Origin: Deltaproteobacteria bacterium
GTDB taxonomy: Bacteria > Desulfobacterota > Desulfarculia > Adiutricales > JAFDHD01
NCBI GenBank assembly: GCA_019308995.1
Contig: JAFDHD010000023.1
Span: 1 to 33,723 of the forward strand
Direction: 5' to 3'
DNA: 33,723 nucleotides
The notes below the pieces were generated by a model. The model saw only the letters and a list, made by a program, of their open reading frames with translations, had not been told where the DNA came from and ran no database searches. Below, in pieces: positions 22,613-31,580 of the stretch (position 1 is the first letter of the stretch; each line of letters begins with the position of its first letter). The position numbers and the translations under genes were made by a program.

Positions 22613-23602
22613 ATGAGCAAGATTTTATCCCAGGACGAGGTGGACGCCCTGTTAACGGGTATGTCCGGTGGTGAGATTGAGACCGGGACAGACGAGATTG
22701 AAGAAGATACCAATATCACGGCCTATGATCTGACCAATCAGGACCGTATCATCCGGGGCCGGATGCCCACCCTGGAAATCATAAATGACCGCTTCGCCCG
22801 GCTGTTGAGGGCCACGCTCTCCAGCGCTCTGCGCAAGGTGATTGACGTTTCCTCATTCTCCGTTGATATGATCAAGTTCGGAGAATTCATGCGTTCCCTT
22901 CCAGTACCGACCAGCTTACACATCTTCAAGATGGACCCTTTAAGAGGACATGGAATTGTGGTTATTGAGACAAAGCTGGTCTTCAACCTGGTGGATAACT
23001 TCTTTGGGGGCGCAGGCCTTTCCTTTATCAAAATCGAAGGGCGAGACTTCACGGCCATCGAAAACCAGCTCATTAATAAAGTCATCCTGATGGCCCTCAC
23101 TGACATGGAAAAGGCTTGGAATCCGGTTCACCCCATCAGCCTCAGCTTCGTCCGTTCGGAAACCAATCCCCAGTTTGCCAGCGTGGTCGCCCCGACCGAG
23201 GTGGTTATTGTCATCAAGTTTGAGGTGGAGCTGGAGCAATCTGTGGGCACACTGATCATCTGCATCCCTTACTCAACGATCGAACCAATCCGATCCAAGC
23301 TTTACGCCGGGTTCCAGAGTGATCAGCTGGAGATGGATCATGCATGGATTGACCGTTTCATCGAGCGGGTCCGGCAGGCTGAGGTGGAGATCTCGGTCGA
23401 ACTTGGCCGGGTGAACCTTTCCGGGCGGGAGCTGTTAAACCTGAAAACTGGCGATGTCATACAGCTGCAGCAGAATGTTGATCATCCCCTGACAGCCAGG
23501 GTAGCCGGCGTTCCAAAATTTCGCGGCCACACCGGCCTGCATAAAGGCAGTAAGGCCTTTCAGATCATAAACGAAATTAAGGAGTCCAAACCCCAAACAT
23601 AA
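22613..23602 (+). CDS. fliM: Flagellar motor switch protein FliM
   Basis: FliM links CheY-P to rotor reversal and binds FliG and FliN. The 329-residue product starts with the CheY-binding motif ILSQDEVDALL (residues 4-14). The middle domain has LPVPTS (96-101) and the FliG-contact loop FFGGAG (130-135). The C-terminal SpoA domain includes VELGRVNLSGRELLNLKTGD. Start ATG is directly after fliL. fliN follows after 18 bases. Confidence 0.97.
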   Translation: MSKILSQDEVDALLTGMSGGEIETGTDEIEEDTNITAYDLTNQDRIIRGRMPTLEIINDRFARLLRATLSSALRKVIDVSSFSVDMIKFGEFMRSLPVPTSLHIFKMDPLRGHGIVVIETKLVFNLVDNFFGGAGLSFIKIEGRDFTAIENQLINKVILMALTDMEKAWNPVHPISLSFVRSETNPQFASVVAPTEVVIVIKFEVELEQSVGTLIICIPYSTIEPIRSKLYAGFQSDQLEMDHAWIDRFIERVRQAEVEISVELGRVNLSGRELLNLKTGDVIQLQQNVDHPLTARVAGVPKFRGHTGLHKGSKAFQIINEIKESKPQT

Positions 23603-23620
23603 TGAGGCAAGGAGATAGCC

Positions 23621-24079
23621 ATGTCTGATAACGAAGTCCTGAATCAAGGCGATATTGATAAGCTCATGAGCGAAGATAAAAGCGTGTCAGATGACTTCGA
23701 TGATTCGCTCAAGGAAGAGGCCGAGGTTGAGACGGCTCAGGCCGAGGAAAAAGAGGCCGCCCCAGCGCACAGTTTTGACGCGCCTCTTGAAGAAAAAGAC
23801 CGAAAAGCCGAAGGACCGGGCCGCTCCCTCGACTTCATCCTGGACATTCCACTAGAGGTTACCGTTGAACTCGGCCGGACCAAGATGCTCATTAACGACC
23901 TGCTCCAACTCGGGCAGGGCTCGGTTATCGAACTGGACAAGCTGGCTGGCGAGCCTCTGGAAATCCTGATCAATAACAAACTGGTCGCTCGAGGAGAGGT
24001 TGTGGTTATCAATGAAAAATTCGGCGTACGGCTGACTGACATCGTCAGCCCCATGGAACGGGTGCAGAGCCTGGCCTGA
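23621..24079 (+). CDS. fliN: Flagellar motor switch protein FliN
   Basis: FliN forms the base of the C-ring. The 152-residue product has a C-terminal SpoA domain ([58 protein letters not shown]), diagnostic of FliN. The N-terminal extension of about 70 acidic residues begins with [14 protein letters not shown], which resembles the CheY-binding start of FliM. An extension of this sort is known in FliY; here it lacks a phosphatase domain. An AAGGAG ribosome site precedes the ATG. It sits between fliM and fliO. Confidence 0.95.
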   Translation: MSDNEVLNQGDIDKLMSEDKSVSDDFDDSLKEEAEVETAQAEEKEAAPAHSFDAPLEEKDRKAEGPGRSLDFILDIPLEVTVELGRTKMLINDLLQLGQGSVIELDKLAGEPLEILINNKLVARGEVVVINEKFGVRLTDIVSPMERVQSLA

Positions 24080-24097
24080 AGACAGGGGTATAAAAAG

Positions 24098-24583
24098 ATG
24101 AGCCTTAAAGTCCTGAAACCTGCCGCCGCCGCTCTGGTATTCAAACTGGCTTTGGCCCCCGCTAGGGCCATGGCAGCGGTTGAGGCCCCGGGAACGGAGG
24201 CCCCGGACCTATTCACCGCCGGAATCAAAATGGTCTCCTCCCTGCTCCTCCTGGTCGGCGCGCTGCTGCTCATCCTTTACCTTTTCCGGCGTCTAGCCGC
24301 GGCGCGGAACGGAACTCTCGGCAGCCACGATGTCATCCATGTTATCGCCACCCGTCATCTCGCGCCAAAAAACTACATCACCGTGGTCGAGATAGGGGAT
24401 TCGGTCCTGACCCTGGGAGTCACCAGTGAAAATATCTCCTGCCTGGACAAAACGCCTGCCGATTCCTTTATTAAAAAGGCCGCACCCACGACCGGCCAAG
24501 GCGCCAAAGGCAGCTTTGCGCATCGCCTAAAGGTCCTGACCAGCCAGACGCCGATATTCTTCAAGGAAACAAAACAGCAATGA
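24098..24583 (+). CDS. fliO: Flagellar biosynthesis protein FliO
   Basis: FliO helps assemble the FliP ring of the export gate. The 161-residue product has a possible signal-like N-terminus (1-28), a membrane helix (about 46-66) followed by FRRLAAARNG, then the conserved cytoplasmic part (VIATRHLAPKNYITVVEIGD, VLTLGVTSENISCL). FliO is poorly conserved, so position between fliN and fliP adds weight. Its stop overlaps the fliP ATG (ATGA). Confidence 0.92.
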   Translation: MSLKVLKPAAAALVFKLALAPARAMAAVEAPGTEAPDLFTAGIKMVSSLLLLVGALLLILYLFRRLAAARNGTLGSHDVIHVIATRHLAPKNYITVVEIGDSVLTLGVTSENISCLDKTPADSFIKKAAPTTGQGAKGSFAHRLKVLTSQTPIFFKETKQQ

Positions 24584-25344
24584 TTATCGCTCGAAGAAAA
24601 AAAGCCTTCTTTTGCGCCATCCTGCTCCTGGTGATAATAGCCGCCGGAGCCGGTTCAGCTCAGGCCCTTCAGATCCCGACCATTAACATCGCGCTTGAGG
24701 AAGCCGAAAAACCGGAGCAGGTGGCCACGGTCATAAAAATCCTATTTCTCTTGACGGTCCTGACCCTGGCGCCTTCGATCCTGATCATGATGACCTCTTT
24801 TACCCGACTGGCGATTGTTTTTCATTTCCTGCGGCAGGCCATGGGAACCCATCAGTCTCCTCCCAATCAAATCATCGTCGGCCTGGCTCTCTTTCTGACG
24901 ATTTTCATCATGGCGCCGGTGTGGACCAGGATCAACGAACAGGCCCTGCAGCCTTACATGGCCCGGCAGATCAACGAGGAAAAGGCCTTCAAACTGGCGT
25001 CGGTGCCAGTCAGGGAATTCATGTTCAGGCAGACTCGGGAAAACGATCTGGCCCTGTTTATGAATATTTCTCACCTGAAGCGCCCGGCCAATAAGGACGA
25101 GGTACCCTTGACCGTCCTCATCCCGGCCTTTGTCATCAGTGAATTGAAAACCGCTTTTACCATTGGTTTCATTCTATACGTGCCTTTTCTAATCATTGAC
25201 ATGGTTGTGGCCTCAGTCCTCCTTTCCATGGGCATGATGATGCTGCCACCCATTATGATCTCTCTCCCCTTTAAGCTCATGCTTTTCGTTCTGGTTGACG
25301 GCTGGCATCTGCTTGTTGGGTCCATGGTCAGGAGCTTCGGTTAA
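24580..25344 (+). CDS. fliP: Flagellar export gate protein FliP
   Basis: FliP forms the core of the type III export gate. The 254-residue product has a cleavable-looking signal (basic start, hydrophobic run, AQALQ) and four membrane helices. It contains MMTSFTRLAIVFHFLRQAMG, the FliP/FliQ family signature, and the C-terminal VLVDGWHLLVGSMVRSF. Length matches the family. The start overlaps fliO by four bases; fliQ follows after three bases. Confidence 0.97.
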   Translation: MIIARRKKAFFCAILLLVIIAAGAGSAQALQIPTINIALEEAEKPEQVATVIKILFLLTVLTLAPSILIMMTSFTRLAIVFHFLRQAMGTHQSPPNQIIVGLALFLTIFIMAPVWTRINEQALQPYMARQINEEKAFKLASVPVREFMFRQTRENDLALFMNISHLKRPANKDEVPLTVLIPAFVISELKTAFTIGFILYVPFLIIDMVVASVLLSMGMMMLPPIMISLPFKLMLFVLVDGWHLLVGSMVRSFG

Positions 25345-25347
25345 GTT

Positions 25348-25617
25348 ATGAGTCCGGATTTCGTTGTCAATTTCGGACGTGAAGCCATCATTATCACTTT
25401 AATGCTGGCTTTACCCATGCTCGGCCTCGGTTTGATCGTCGGCCTGATCGTTTCCATCTTTCAGGCCGTAACCTCGATCCAGGAGATGACGCTGACTTTT
25501 ATTCCCAAGATTCTGGCGATCATGATCGCCTTGATCATCTTTGCACCCTGGATGATGGAAAAACTGCTTACATTCACTCAGAACGTGATCATAAACATCC
25601 CGACCTATGTCAGATAA
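25348..25617 (+). CDS. fliQ: Flagellar export gate protein FliQ
   Basis: FliQ wraps around the FliP-FliR gate. The 89-residue product has two membrane helices and the conserved segment SIFQAVTSIQEMTLTFIPKI. Length is exactly typical. It lies between fliP and fliR with short gaps. Confidence 0.97.
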   Translation: MSPDFVVNFGREAIIITLMLALPMLGLGLIVGLIVSIFQAVTSIQEMTLTFIPKILAIMIALIIFAPWMMEKLLTFTQNVIINIPTYVR

Positions 25618-25625
25618 GGCTGAAG

Positions 25626-26402
25626 ATGGCGCTTACATCTTTTAATGCAGCGGAATTCATGGCCTTTACCCTCATCCTGATCCGGATCTCGGTCATCCTG
25701 GCGGTTGTGCCAATCTTTGGCAGCCGCCTCATTCCGCCCCAGATCAGAATAGCCCTGACCATGGTCATGACCTTCTTTCTCTGGACCAGGATAAACGTGG
25801 ACATCTCTTACTTTCCGACCAGTATTCTTGGCTTTATTCCTTTGATCCTGGGTGAAGTCTTCATCGGTCTGGCCATGGCCCTGCTCATCCGGACCATCTT
25901 TGCCGGGGTTCAGCTTGCGGGCCAGTATATTGGCTATCAGATGGGCATGGCCATTGCCAATGTCATGGACCCCCAGACCGGGACCCAGGTCTCGATTTTG
26001 TCTGAATTCTCCCATGTCCTGGCCCTCTTTATGTTTCTGGCCTTTAACGGCCATTACTTTATCATCAAAGGTCTGGTGGAAAGCTTCGAACTGATCACCC
26101 CCGGCCATCTCTTCCCCAACCCGGCTATTTTTGATCTGGTTTCTGGAGCGGCGGCGAAGATGTTCATTATTGCCGTCAAGATCTGTGCGGCCCCTTTTGT
26201 CGTCCTGTTTTTCACCAAGGTTTCCATGGGCATCATTGCCAAGATGGTGCCTCAGATGAACGTTCTCTTCGTGGGGCTGCCGCTCTACATTATGATCGGT
26301 CTTTTAATCTTTGCGCTTTCTCTCACCTTTTTCCCGCCCATTCTGAAAAAGGCCCTTGCTGACCTCGATCTATCGGTCTTGGCCCTGCTTCGGGCTATGT
26401 GA
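25626..26402 (+). CDS. fliR: Flagellar export gate protein FliR
   Basis: FliR completes the export gate with FliP and FliQ. The 258-residue product is hydrophobic with about six membrane helices. Family landmarks are VVPIFGSRLIPPQIRIALTM near the N-terminus and GQYIGYQMGMAIANVMDPQT in the middle. It follows fliQ by eight bases and precedes flhB by seven. Confidence 0.96.
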   Translation: MALTSFNAAEFMAFTLILIRISVILAVVPIFGSRLIPPQIRIALTMVMTFFLWTRINVDISYFPTSILGFIPLILGEVFIGLAMALLIRTIFAGVQLAGQYIGYQMGMAIANVMDPQTGTQVSILSEFSHVLALFMFLAFNGHYFIIKGLVESFELITPGHLFPNPAIFDLVSGAAAKMFIIAVKICAAPFVVLFFTKVSMGIIAKMVPQMNVLFVGLPLYIMIGLLIFALSLTFFPPILKKALADLDLSVLALLRAM

Positions 26403-26409
26403 GCAGACC

Positions 26410-27480
26410 ATGGCTGAGGACAAAAGTAGCAAGACGGAAAAACCAACCGCCAAAAGGCGAAGAGAGGCGCGCCAAAAGGGGCAGGTGCCTAAAAGCATGG
26501 AACTTAATTCCGTGGTCGTGCTTATGGCCGGTCTCTTTATCCTCTTCTTTCTTTCAGGCCATCTTTATCAACAGTTAACCGGCCTCATGGCCAGCACATT
26601 TTCGCAAGCGGCTCAAATACCAATGGAAGGCAAAGATTTCAACATCTTCCTGGTTGGTAAAGCCCGTGACGTCCTGGTCTTACTCATTCCCGTCTTCATT
26701 GTTGTCCTCTGCGCGGCCTTAATCACGAACATTCTTCAAGTCGGACTGCTTTTCTCCGGGGCAAGCATCACGCCCAAGCTTTCCAAGCTGAGCCCCATTA
26801 AGGGCTTCGCGAGGATTTTCTCCCTGCGCACTCTCATGGAGCTCTTCAAGTCTGTTGCCAAGATTTCTATCATCGCCGCCACGGCCTACCTGACCATCAG
26901 AGGCGAGATGGACACTATCCTGGGGCTGGGCCAGCTCGAACCTAAGGAAATCGGCTATTTCGCCGTTCGGATTGCGTTCATTCTCTTCATCAAGACATGC
27001 TGGATCATGGTCGCTCTGGCTATTTTGGACTATACCTTCCAGAAGTGGCAGAGTGAAAGAGATCTGAAGATGAGTCGAGAGGAACTGAAAGAGGAAACCA
27101 AACAGACAGAAGGCGACCCTCACGTCCGGGCCAGGATCAGAGCCGTTCAGAGGGAGATGGCCCGCAGACGGATGATGGCCGCTGTGCCCGAGGCTGACGT
27201 CGTCGTCACCAACCCCCTCCATCTGGCCGTGGCCCTCAAGTATGACAGCCAGGAGACCGAAGCGCCGGTGGTGGTGGCCAAGGGCCGGAATATCATCGCT
27301 GAGAAAATCAAAGAAATCGCTAAGGAGCACGATATCCCGATCGTGGAGAATGAAACGCTGGCCCGGGGTCTATTTCATTCCGTGGAAATAGGCGAGATAA
27401 TCCCGGTTGAATTTTACGAGGCCGTGGCCGATGTGCTGGCTTACATCTATCAGATCAAAGGCAAGGTGATCAATGGCTGA
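26410..27480 (+). CDS. flhB: Flagellar export switch protein FlhB (NPLH cleavage motif)
   Basis: FlhB controls the substrate switch from hook to filament proteins. The 356-residue product starts with the FlhB signature (DKSSKTEKPTAKRRREARQKGQV) region, has four membrane helices to about residue 205, a charged linker, and the cytoplasmic domain. The autocleavage motif reads N268-P269-L270-H271 (27211-27222) in place of NPTH. Asn and Pro needed for cleavage are kept. The frame is open from 26356 inside fliR, but ATG 26410 gives the canonical start. The stop overlaps flhA by eight bases. Confidence 0.96.
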   Translation: MAEDKSSKTEKPTAKRRREARQKGQVPKSMELNSVVVLMAGLFILFFLSGHLYQQLTGLMASTFSQAAQIPMEGKDFNIFLVGKARDVLVLLIPVFIVVLCAALITNILQVGLLFSGASITPKLSKLSPIKGFARIFSLRTLMELFKSVAKISIIAATAYLTIRGEMDTILGLGQLEPKEIGYFAVRIAFILFIKTCWIMVALAILDYTFQKWQSERDLKMSREELKEETKQTEGDPHVRARIRAVQREMARRRMMAAVPEADVVVTNPLHLAVALKYDSQETEAPVVVAKGRNIIAEKIKEIAKEHDIPIVENETLARGLFHSVEIGEIIPVEFYEAVADVLAYIYQIKGKVING

Positions 27481-29578
27481 TCAAGCGGGCAGCGCCGCGG
27501 TCAGGTCCTGGGGGATCGCCGATACCCGGGATATCGCTGTCGGCGTCGGCGTCGTCGCTATCCTGGGCGTCATGATCCTGCCCGTGCCCACACCGGTCCT
27601 GGACTTTTTTCTCACCTTCAATATTACCCTGGGGATCATCATCCTTCTCACCTCGACGTACACCCTCAAGCCCCTGGATTTTTCGATCTTCCCTTCCCTG
27701 CTCCTCATAGTTACCCTTTTCAGGCTCTCGCTCAATGTGGCCTCGACCAGGCTGATCCTGCTGCGGGGTGAGATAGGTTTATCTGCCGCCGGACAGGTGA
27801 TCAAGGCCTTTGGCAGCTTCGTTGTCGGCGGGAATTACGTCGTGGGCATAATCATCTTCGCCATCCTGGTGATCATCAATTTCGTAGTTATCACCCGAGG
27901 CGCAGCGCGCATTGCCGAGGTTGCGGCCAGATTCACCCTCGATGCCATGCCAGGCAAGCAGATGGCCATTGACGCCGACCTGAACGCCGGGCTGATTGAC
28001 GAGGATGAGGCTCGCGGCCGCCGGGCGGAAATCGCCCGTGAAGCCGACTTTTACGGCGCCATGGACGGCGCTTCCAAGTTCGTGCGCGGAGACGCCATTG
28101 CAGGCCTCATCATCACTATCATCAACATCCTCGGCGGCCTGATCATCGGAGTCCTGCAAAAGGGTATGGATTTAACCACCGCGGCTCAAACATATACCGT
28201 GCTAACCGTGGGCGACGGCCTGGTGGCGCAGATCCCGGCCCTCATTATTTCAACATCAGCCGGCATCATCGTCAGCCGGGCAGGCACTGAAAAGACCATG
28301 AGCCGGGAGCTGACCAGTGAGTTCTTGAAGCACCCCCAGGCCATGCTCATCGCGGGCGGGATTATCTTCCTCTTTGGACTTATGCCTGGCCTGCCCAAAT
28401 TTCCCTTCATGATCTTAGGCGGCGTCTTTGCCTTCATCGGCTTCACCGCGACGCAGCAAAAGAAAATGATCGAGACCGAAAAGATCAAAATCGCTGAAAG
28501 AGAGGCCGTGGCCCGGCCCCCAGGCCCGGAGCGTGTGGAGTCGCTTCTGCCTCTGGACGTGCTGGAACTGGAAGTCGGCTACGGCCTCATCCCTCTGGTT
28601 GACGAAGAACAGAACGGCGAGCTCCTGGAGCGCATTCGCTCCATTCGCCGCCAGTTCGCCCTGGAAATGGGCTTCGTCGTCCCGCCCATGCACGTTCGTG
28701 ATAACCTGCAGCTCAAACCCGGGGAATACTCCGTCCTGATCAAAGGCATTGAGGTCGCCCGGGTCGAGCTGATGCTGAATCATTACCTGGCCATGGACCC
28801 TGGAGATGCAAAAAAGAAGATCGAGGGCATCGAGACCACGGAACCGGCTTTTAACCTGCCTGCCATCTGGATTCCGGAAAACAAAAAGGAAGAGACTCAG
28901 TATGCGGGCTACACTGTTGTTGATCTGGCCACGGTCATCGCCACTCACCTCACCGAGTTGATCCGGACCCACGCCGATGAATTGCTCAACCGCCAGGACG
29001 TTCAGAGCCTGATTGACAACGTGGCTCAAACCAACAGCAAGGTCGTCGAGGAATTGATTCCCGGTCTGCTCAATGTGGGTCAAGTCCAGAAGGTGCTGCA
29101 GAACCTGCTCCGAGAGCGGGTCTCCATCAGGGACCTTCAGACGATTCTCGAAACCTTGGCCGACTATGCCGCGCTGATCAAGGACACGGACCTGCTGACC
29201 GAATACGTCCGTCAGCGACTGGCCCGCTCTATTGTCCGCCAGTATGAAGCGCCCGAAGGAGAGCTGCCTCTCCTGACCCTGGGCCAGGACATTGAAGACC
29301 AGCTCGCCAACTCCATCACCGAGACGGAGCAAGGCGCCTTCCTCTCCCTCGAGCCTGAAGCAGGCCAGAAGATATTGAGCGCCCTCAATAAATCCCTTCA
29401 AAATATGGTTGAAATGAACTACCAGCCCCTTGTTCTCTGTTCGCCTGTAGTCCGCCGGCATCTGCGCAAGCTGACCGAGCAGTTTTTACCAAATCTGGTT
29501 ATTCTGTCTCACAATGAGATAACGCCGACAACCAGGATCAAGGTCCTGGGCGAAGCGGGATTGAAAGATGCGGATTAA
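27473..29578 (+). CDS. flhA: Flagellar export protein FlhA
   Basis: FlhA is the export-gate protein that forms the cytoplasmic docking ring and takes part in proton-driven export. The 701-residue product has about eight N-terminal membrane helices, the FHIPEP signature region (FTLDAMPGKQMAIDADLNAG, then DFYGAMDGASKFVRGDAIAG), and a C-terminal cytoplasmic domain from about 360 with NRQDVQSLIDNVAQTNSKVV and ERVSIRDLQTILETLADYA. Length is typical. It overlaps flhB by eight bases and flhF by 11, suggesting tight coupling. Confidence 0.98.
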   Translation: MADQAGSAAVRSWGIADTRDIAVGVGVVAILGVMILPVPTPVLDFFLTFNITLGIIILLTSTYTLKPLDFSIFPSLLLIVTLFRLSLNVASTRLILLRGEIGLSAAGQVIKAFGSFVVGGNYVVGIIIFAILVIINFVVITRGAARIAEVAARFTLDAMPGKQMAIDADLNAGLIDEDEARGRRAEIAREADFYGAMDGASKFVRGDAIAGLIITIINILGGLIIGVLQKGMDLTTAAQTYTVLTVGDGLVAQIPALIISTSAGIIVSRAGTEKTMSRELTSEFLKHPQAMLIAGGIIFLFGLMPGLPKFPFMILGGVFAFIGFTATQQKKMIETEKIKIAEREAVARPPGPERVESLLPLDVLELEVGYGLIPLVDEEQNGELLERIRSIRRQFALEMGFVVPPMHVRDNLQLKPGEYSVLIKGIEVARVELMLNHYLAMDPGDAKKKIEGIETTEPAFNLPAIWIPENKKEETQYAGYTVVDLATVIATHLTELIRTHADELLNRQDVQSLIDNVAQTNSKVVEELIPGLLNVGQVQKVLQNLLRERVSIRDLQTILETLADYAALIKDTDLLTEYVRQRLARSIVRQYEAPEGELPLLTLGQDIEDQLANSITETEQGAFLSLEPEAGQKILSALNKSLQNMVEMNYQPLVLCSPVVRRHLRKLTEQFLPNLVILSHNEITPTTRIKVLGEAGLKDAD

Positions 29579-30698
29579 ACGCTTTGAAGCCCTGGATATG
29601 AAGACCGCTCTGACTAAAGTCAGGGAAGAGCTGGGTTCGAATGCGGTGATCATCTCAACCAGGGAGATTGAGAACAAGGAAGGGCTGCCGCCTTCGGTTG
29701 AAATCACGGCCGGGGCCGACCACCATTCAGTCATCCTGGCAAGTTCGTCACCAGACGGCCAGGACATGAGTCGTCCCGAAAAAGATGCAAAGGAAGCCGA
29801 GCCGAACCTGCAAGTTATGCATAAAACAATGGAGAATGAACTGAACCAGATCAAGGAGCTGCTCCTGGACCTGACCCATCGCTCCAGGTTGTCTGAACGG
29901 CTCCGAAATCGAACGGACCTGGTCCGCCTCTATCGTAACCTCATCGAATCCGAGCTTGATCCAGCCCTGGCCCGAGGCCTGATCGAGCAGATCGCGACTC
30001 AGGGAAACGGAAAAGGCCCGGACCCTAAGACACTTCTCACGAAAAAGCTCTGCCTCCTGCTCCAAACGAACGATCCCATAAATTCTCCGGCTGAACCGGG
30101 ACGTCCTAAACTGGTGGCCCTGGTTGGGCCGTGCGGGGCTGGCAAGACCACGACCCTGGCCAAGCTGGCGGCAATAATGGCCTTGAAAAAGAAAAAAAAG
30201 GTGGCTTTAATCAGCCTGGACAGCTATCGTCTAGGAGCGGTCGCTCAACTCAGAACATATGCCCGGGTCATGGGGCTGCCGTTCAAGGCGGCCCAAAGTA
30301 GTGAGGATTTCAAGCAGTGGGTCGAGCTTTTTGAAGACATGGACTTGATTTTGATTGATACACCCGGGCGTGCGCTTTCCGAGCCCGACCGTCTTGAGGA
30401 GGTTGCAAAGGCTATCAATCAATTCGATGAGGCTATCATGCTTCTTGTCCTCTCCGCCGCAGCCAAGGACCGAAACCTGACCGCGGCCATCGAACGAACG
30501 CGGGACCTGCCGGTCAAGGGCCTGATTATTTCCATGATTGATGAAACAGATCGCTACGGCAATGTGATCAATAATCTGATAAAGTTTAAAACACCAGTAT
30601 CATATCTGACCAACGGCCAGAAGGTCCCTGATGACATTATCCCGGCTACTCCGAATCGCCTGGTGGCATTGATAAACCCTGGACTCGTCAATAACTGA
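29568..30698 (+). CDS. flhF: Flagellar placement GTPase FlhF (variant G4 motif)
   Basis: FlhF is an SRP-type GTPase that fixes flagellar position and number. The 376-residue product begins with the B-domain start MRIKRFEALDMKTALTKVRE, then a variable linker, a helical N domain (about 90-170) and the G domain: P-loop GPCGAGKTTT (187-196), DSYR (218-221), DTPGR (264-268) and GQKVPDDI (350-357). The G4 motif, normally TKLD, is SMID (322-325), so the Lys is replaced while the specificity Asp remains. It overlaps the end of flhA and is followed by its partner flhG. Confidence 0.95.
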   Translation: MRIKRFEALDMKTALTKVREELGSNAVIISTREIENKEGLPPSVEITAGADHHSVILASSSPDGQDMSRPEKDAKEAEPNLQVMHKTMENELNQIKELLLDLTHRSRLSERLRNRTDLVRLYRNLIESELDPALARGLIEQIATQGNGKGPDPKTLLTKKLCLLLQTNDPINSPAEPGRPKLVALVGPCGAGKTTTLAKLAAIMALKKKKKVALISLDSYRLGAVAQLRTYARVMGLPFKAAQSSEDFKQWVELFEDMDLILIDTPGRALSEPDRLEEVAKAINQFDEAIMLLVLSAAAKDRNLTAAIERTRDLPVKGLIISMIDETDRYGNVINNLIKFKTPVSYLTNGQKVPDDIIPATPNRLVALINPGLVNN

Positions 30699-30721
30699 AC
30701 AAGGAGGCAGAGAAAATCTTT

Positions 30722-31576
30722 ATGACGCGAAACCGGAAAGCAGAAGCTGAGCACACCACCGAACCAGAAGCCAGGCCTGTGCGGGCCATCTCGATCACCA
30801 GCGGCAAAGGCGGAGTAGGCAAAACCAACATCGCAGCCAACCTGGCCATCGCTCTGGCCAGACAAGGGCAGGAAGTCCTGGTTTGGGACGCTGATCTGGG
30901 GCTGGCCAACATTGACGTCATCCTGGGCCTCAATGCGCTGTATAATATCAACCATCTCCTTAACGGAGAAAAAAACCTGGAAGAAATTATCATCCAAGGA
31001 CCGAGCGGTATCAAAATAATGCCAGCCAGCTCCGGGGTCCAGGAGATGGCCAATCTGGGCGAAGGGCAAAAGATGAGACTGCTCAGCGAGTTCGATAACT
31101 ATAACGCTGACCTGAACTTCCTCCTGATTGACACCGGCGCCGGAATCAGCTCGAATGTCATGTACTTCAACATGGCGGCTCAGGACCGCATCATCGTGGT
31201 TACCCCGGAGCCGACTTCGATCACCGACGCCTATGCCCTCATAAAAGTCATGACCACCAAATATAATACCAAGAAATTCCAGATTCTGATCAACCTGGTT
31301 GCAAGTTCCAGGGAAGCCAAGGACGTTTTTACATTGCTCAGTGCGGTGGCAGACAAGTATCTGACCTCCATCTCACTGGACTACCTCGGCTTTATCCCTA
31401 AAGATGAATATATCCCAAAGGCAATATTAAAACAGCAGGCGGTGCTGGACCTGTACCCTTCAGCTGATTGCAGTAAGTATTTCAACAACCTGGCTAAACG
31501 GATACTCAGCACCCCGGCAGATACCGGCCTGGATGGAAACATCAAATTCTTATGGAAGAGGATGTTGCAGATTTAA
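30722..31576 (+). CDS. flhG: MinD-like ATPase FlhG (FleN/YlxH)
   Basis: FlhG is a MinD/ParA-type ATPase that limits flagellar number, usually by acting on FlhF and on FleQ-type activators. The 284-residue product has the deviant Walker A SGKGGVGKTN (27-36, with the signature Lys), switch I DADLGLANIDVILGL, and Walker B LLIDTGAG. The C-terminus is amphipathic (SKYFNNLAKRILS), fitting membrane targeting. No long FleQ-like DQAQGLR activation motif is evident at the N-terminus. fliA follows four bases after its stop. Confidence 0.95.
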   Translation: MTRNRKAEAEHTTEPEARPVRAISITSGKGGVGKTNIAANLAIALARQGQEVLVWDADLGLANIDVILGLNALYNINHLLNGEKNLEEIIIQGPSGIKIMPASSGVQEMANLGEGQKMRLLSEFDNYNADLNFLLIDTGAGISSNVMYFNMAAQDRIIVVTPEPTSITDAYALIKVMTTKYNTKKFQILINLVASSREAKDVFTLLSAVADKYLTSISLDYLGFIPKDEYIPKAILKQQAVLDLYPSADCSKYFNNLAKRILSTPADTGLDGNIKFLWKRMLQI

Positions 31577-31580
31577 TAAG

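Noticed and set aside
28415-29461. Long antisense open frame (about 348 codons) inside flhA
   Set aside because: It is opposite the conserved cytoplasmic domain of FlhA, with no domain or start signal; a shadow of a GC-rich codon pattern.
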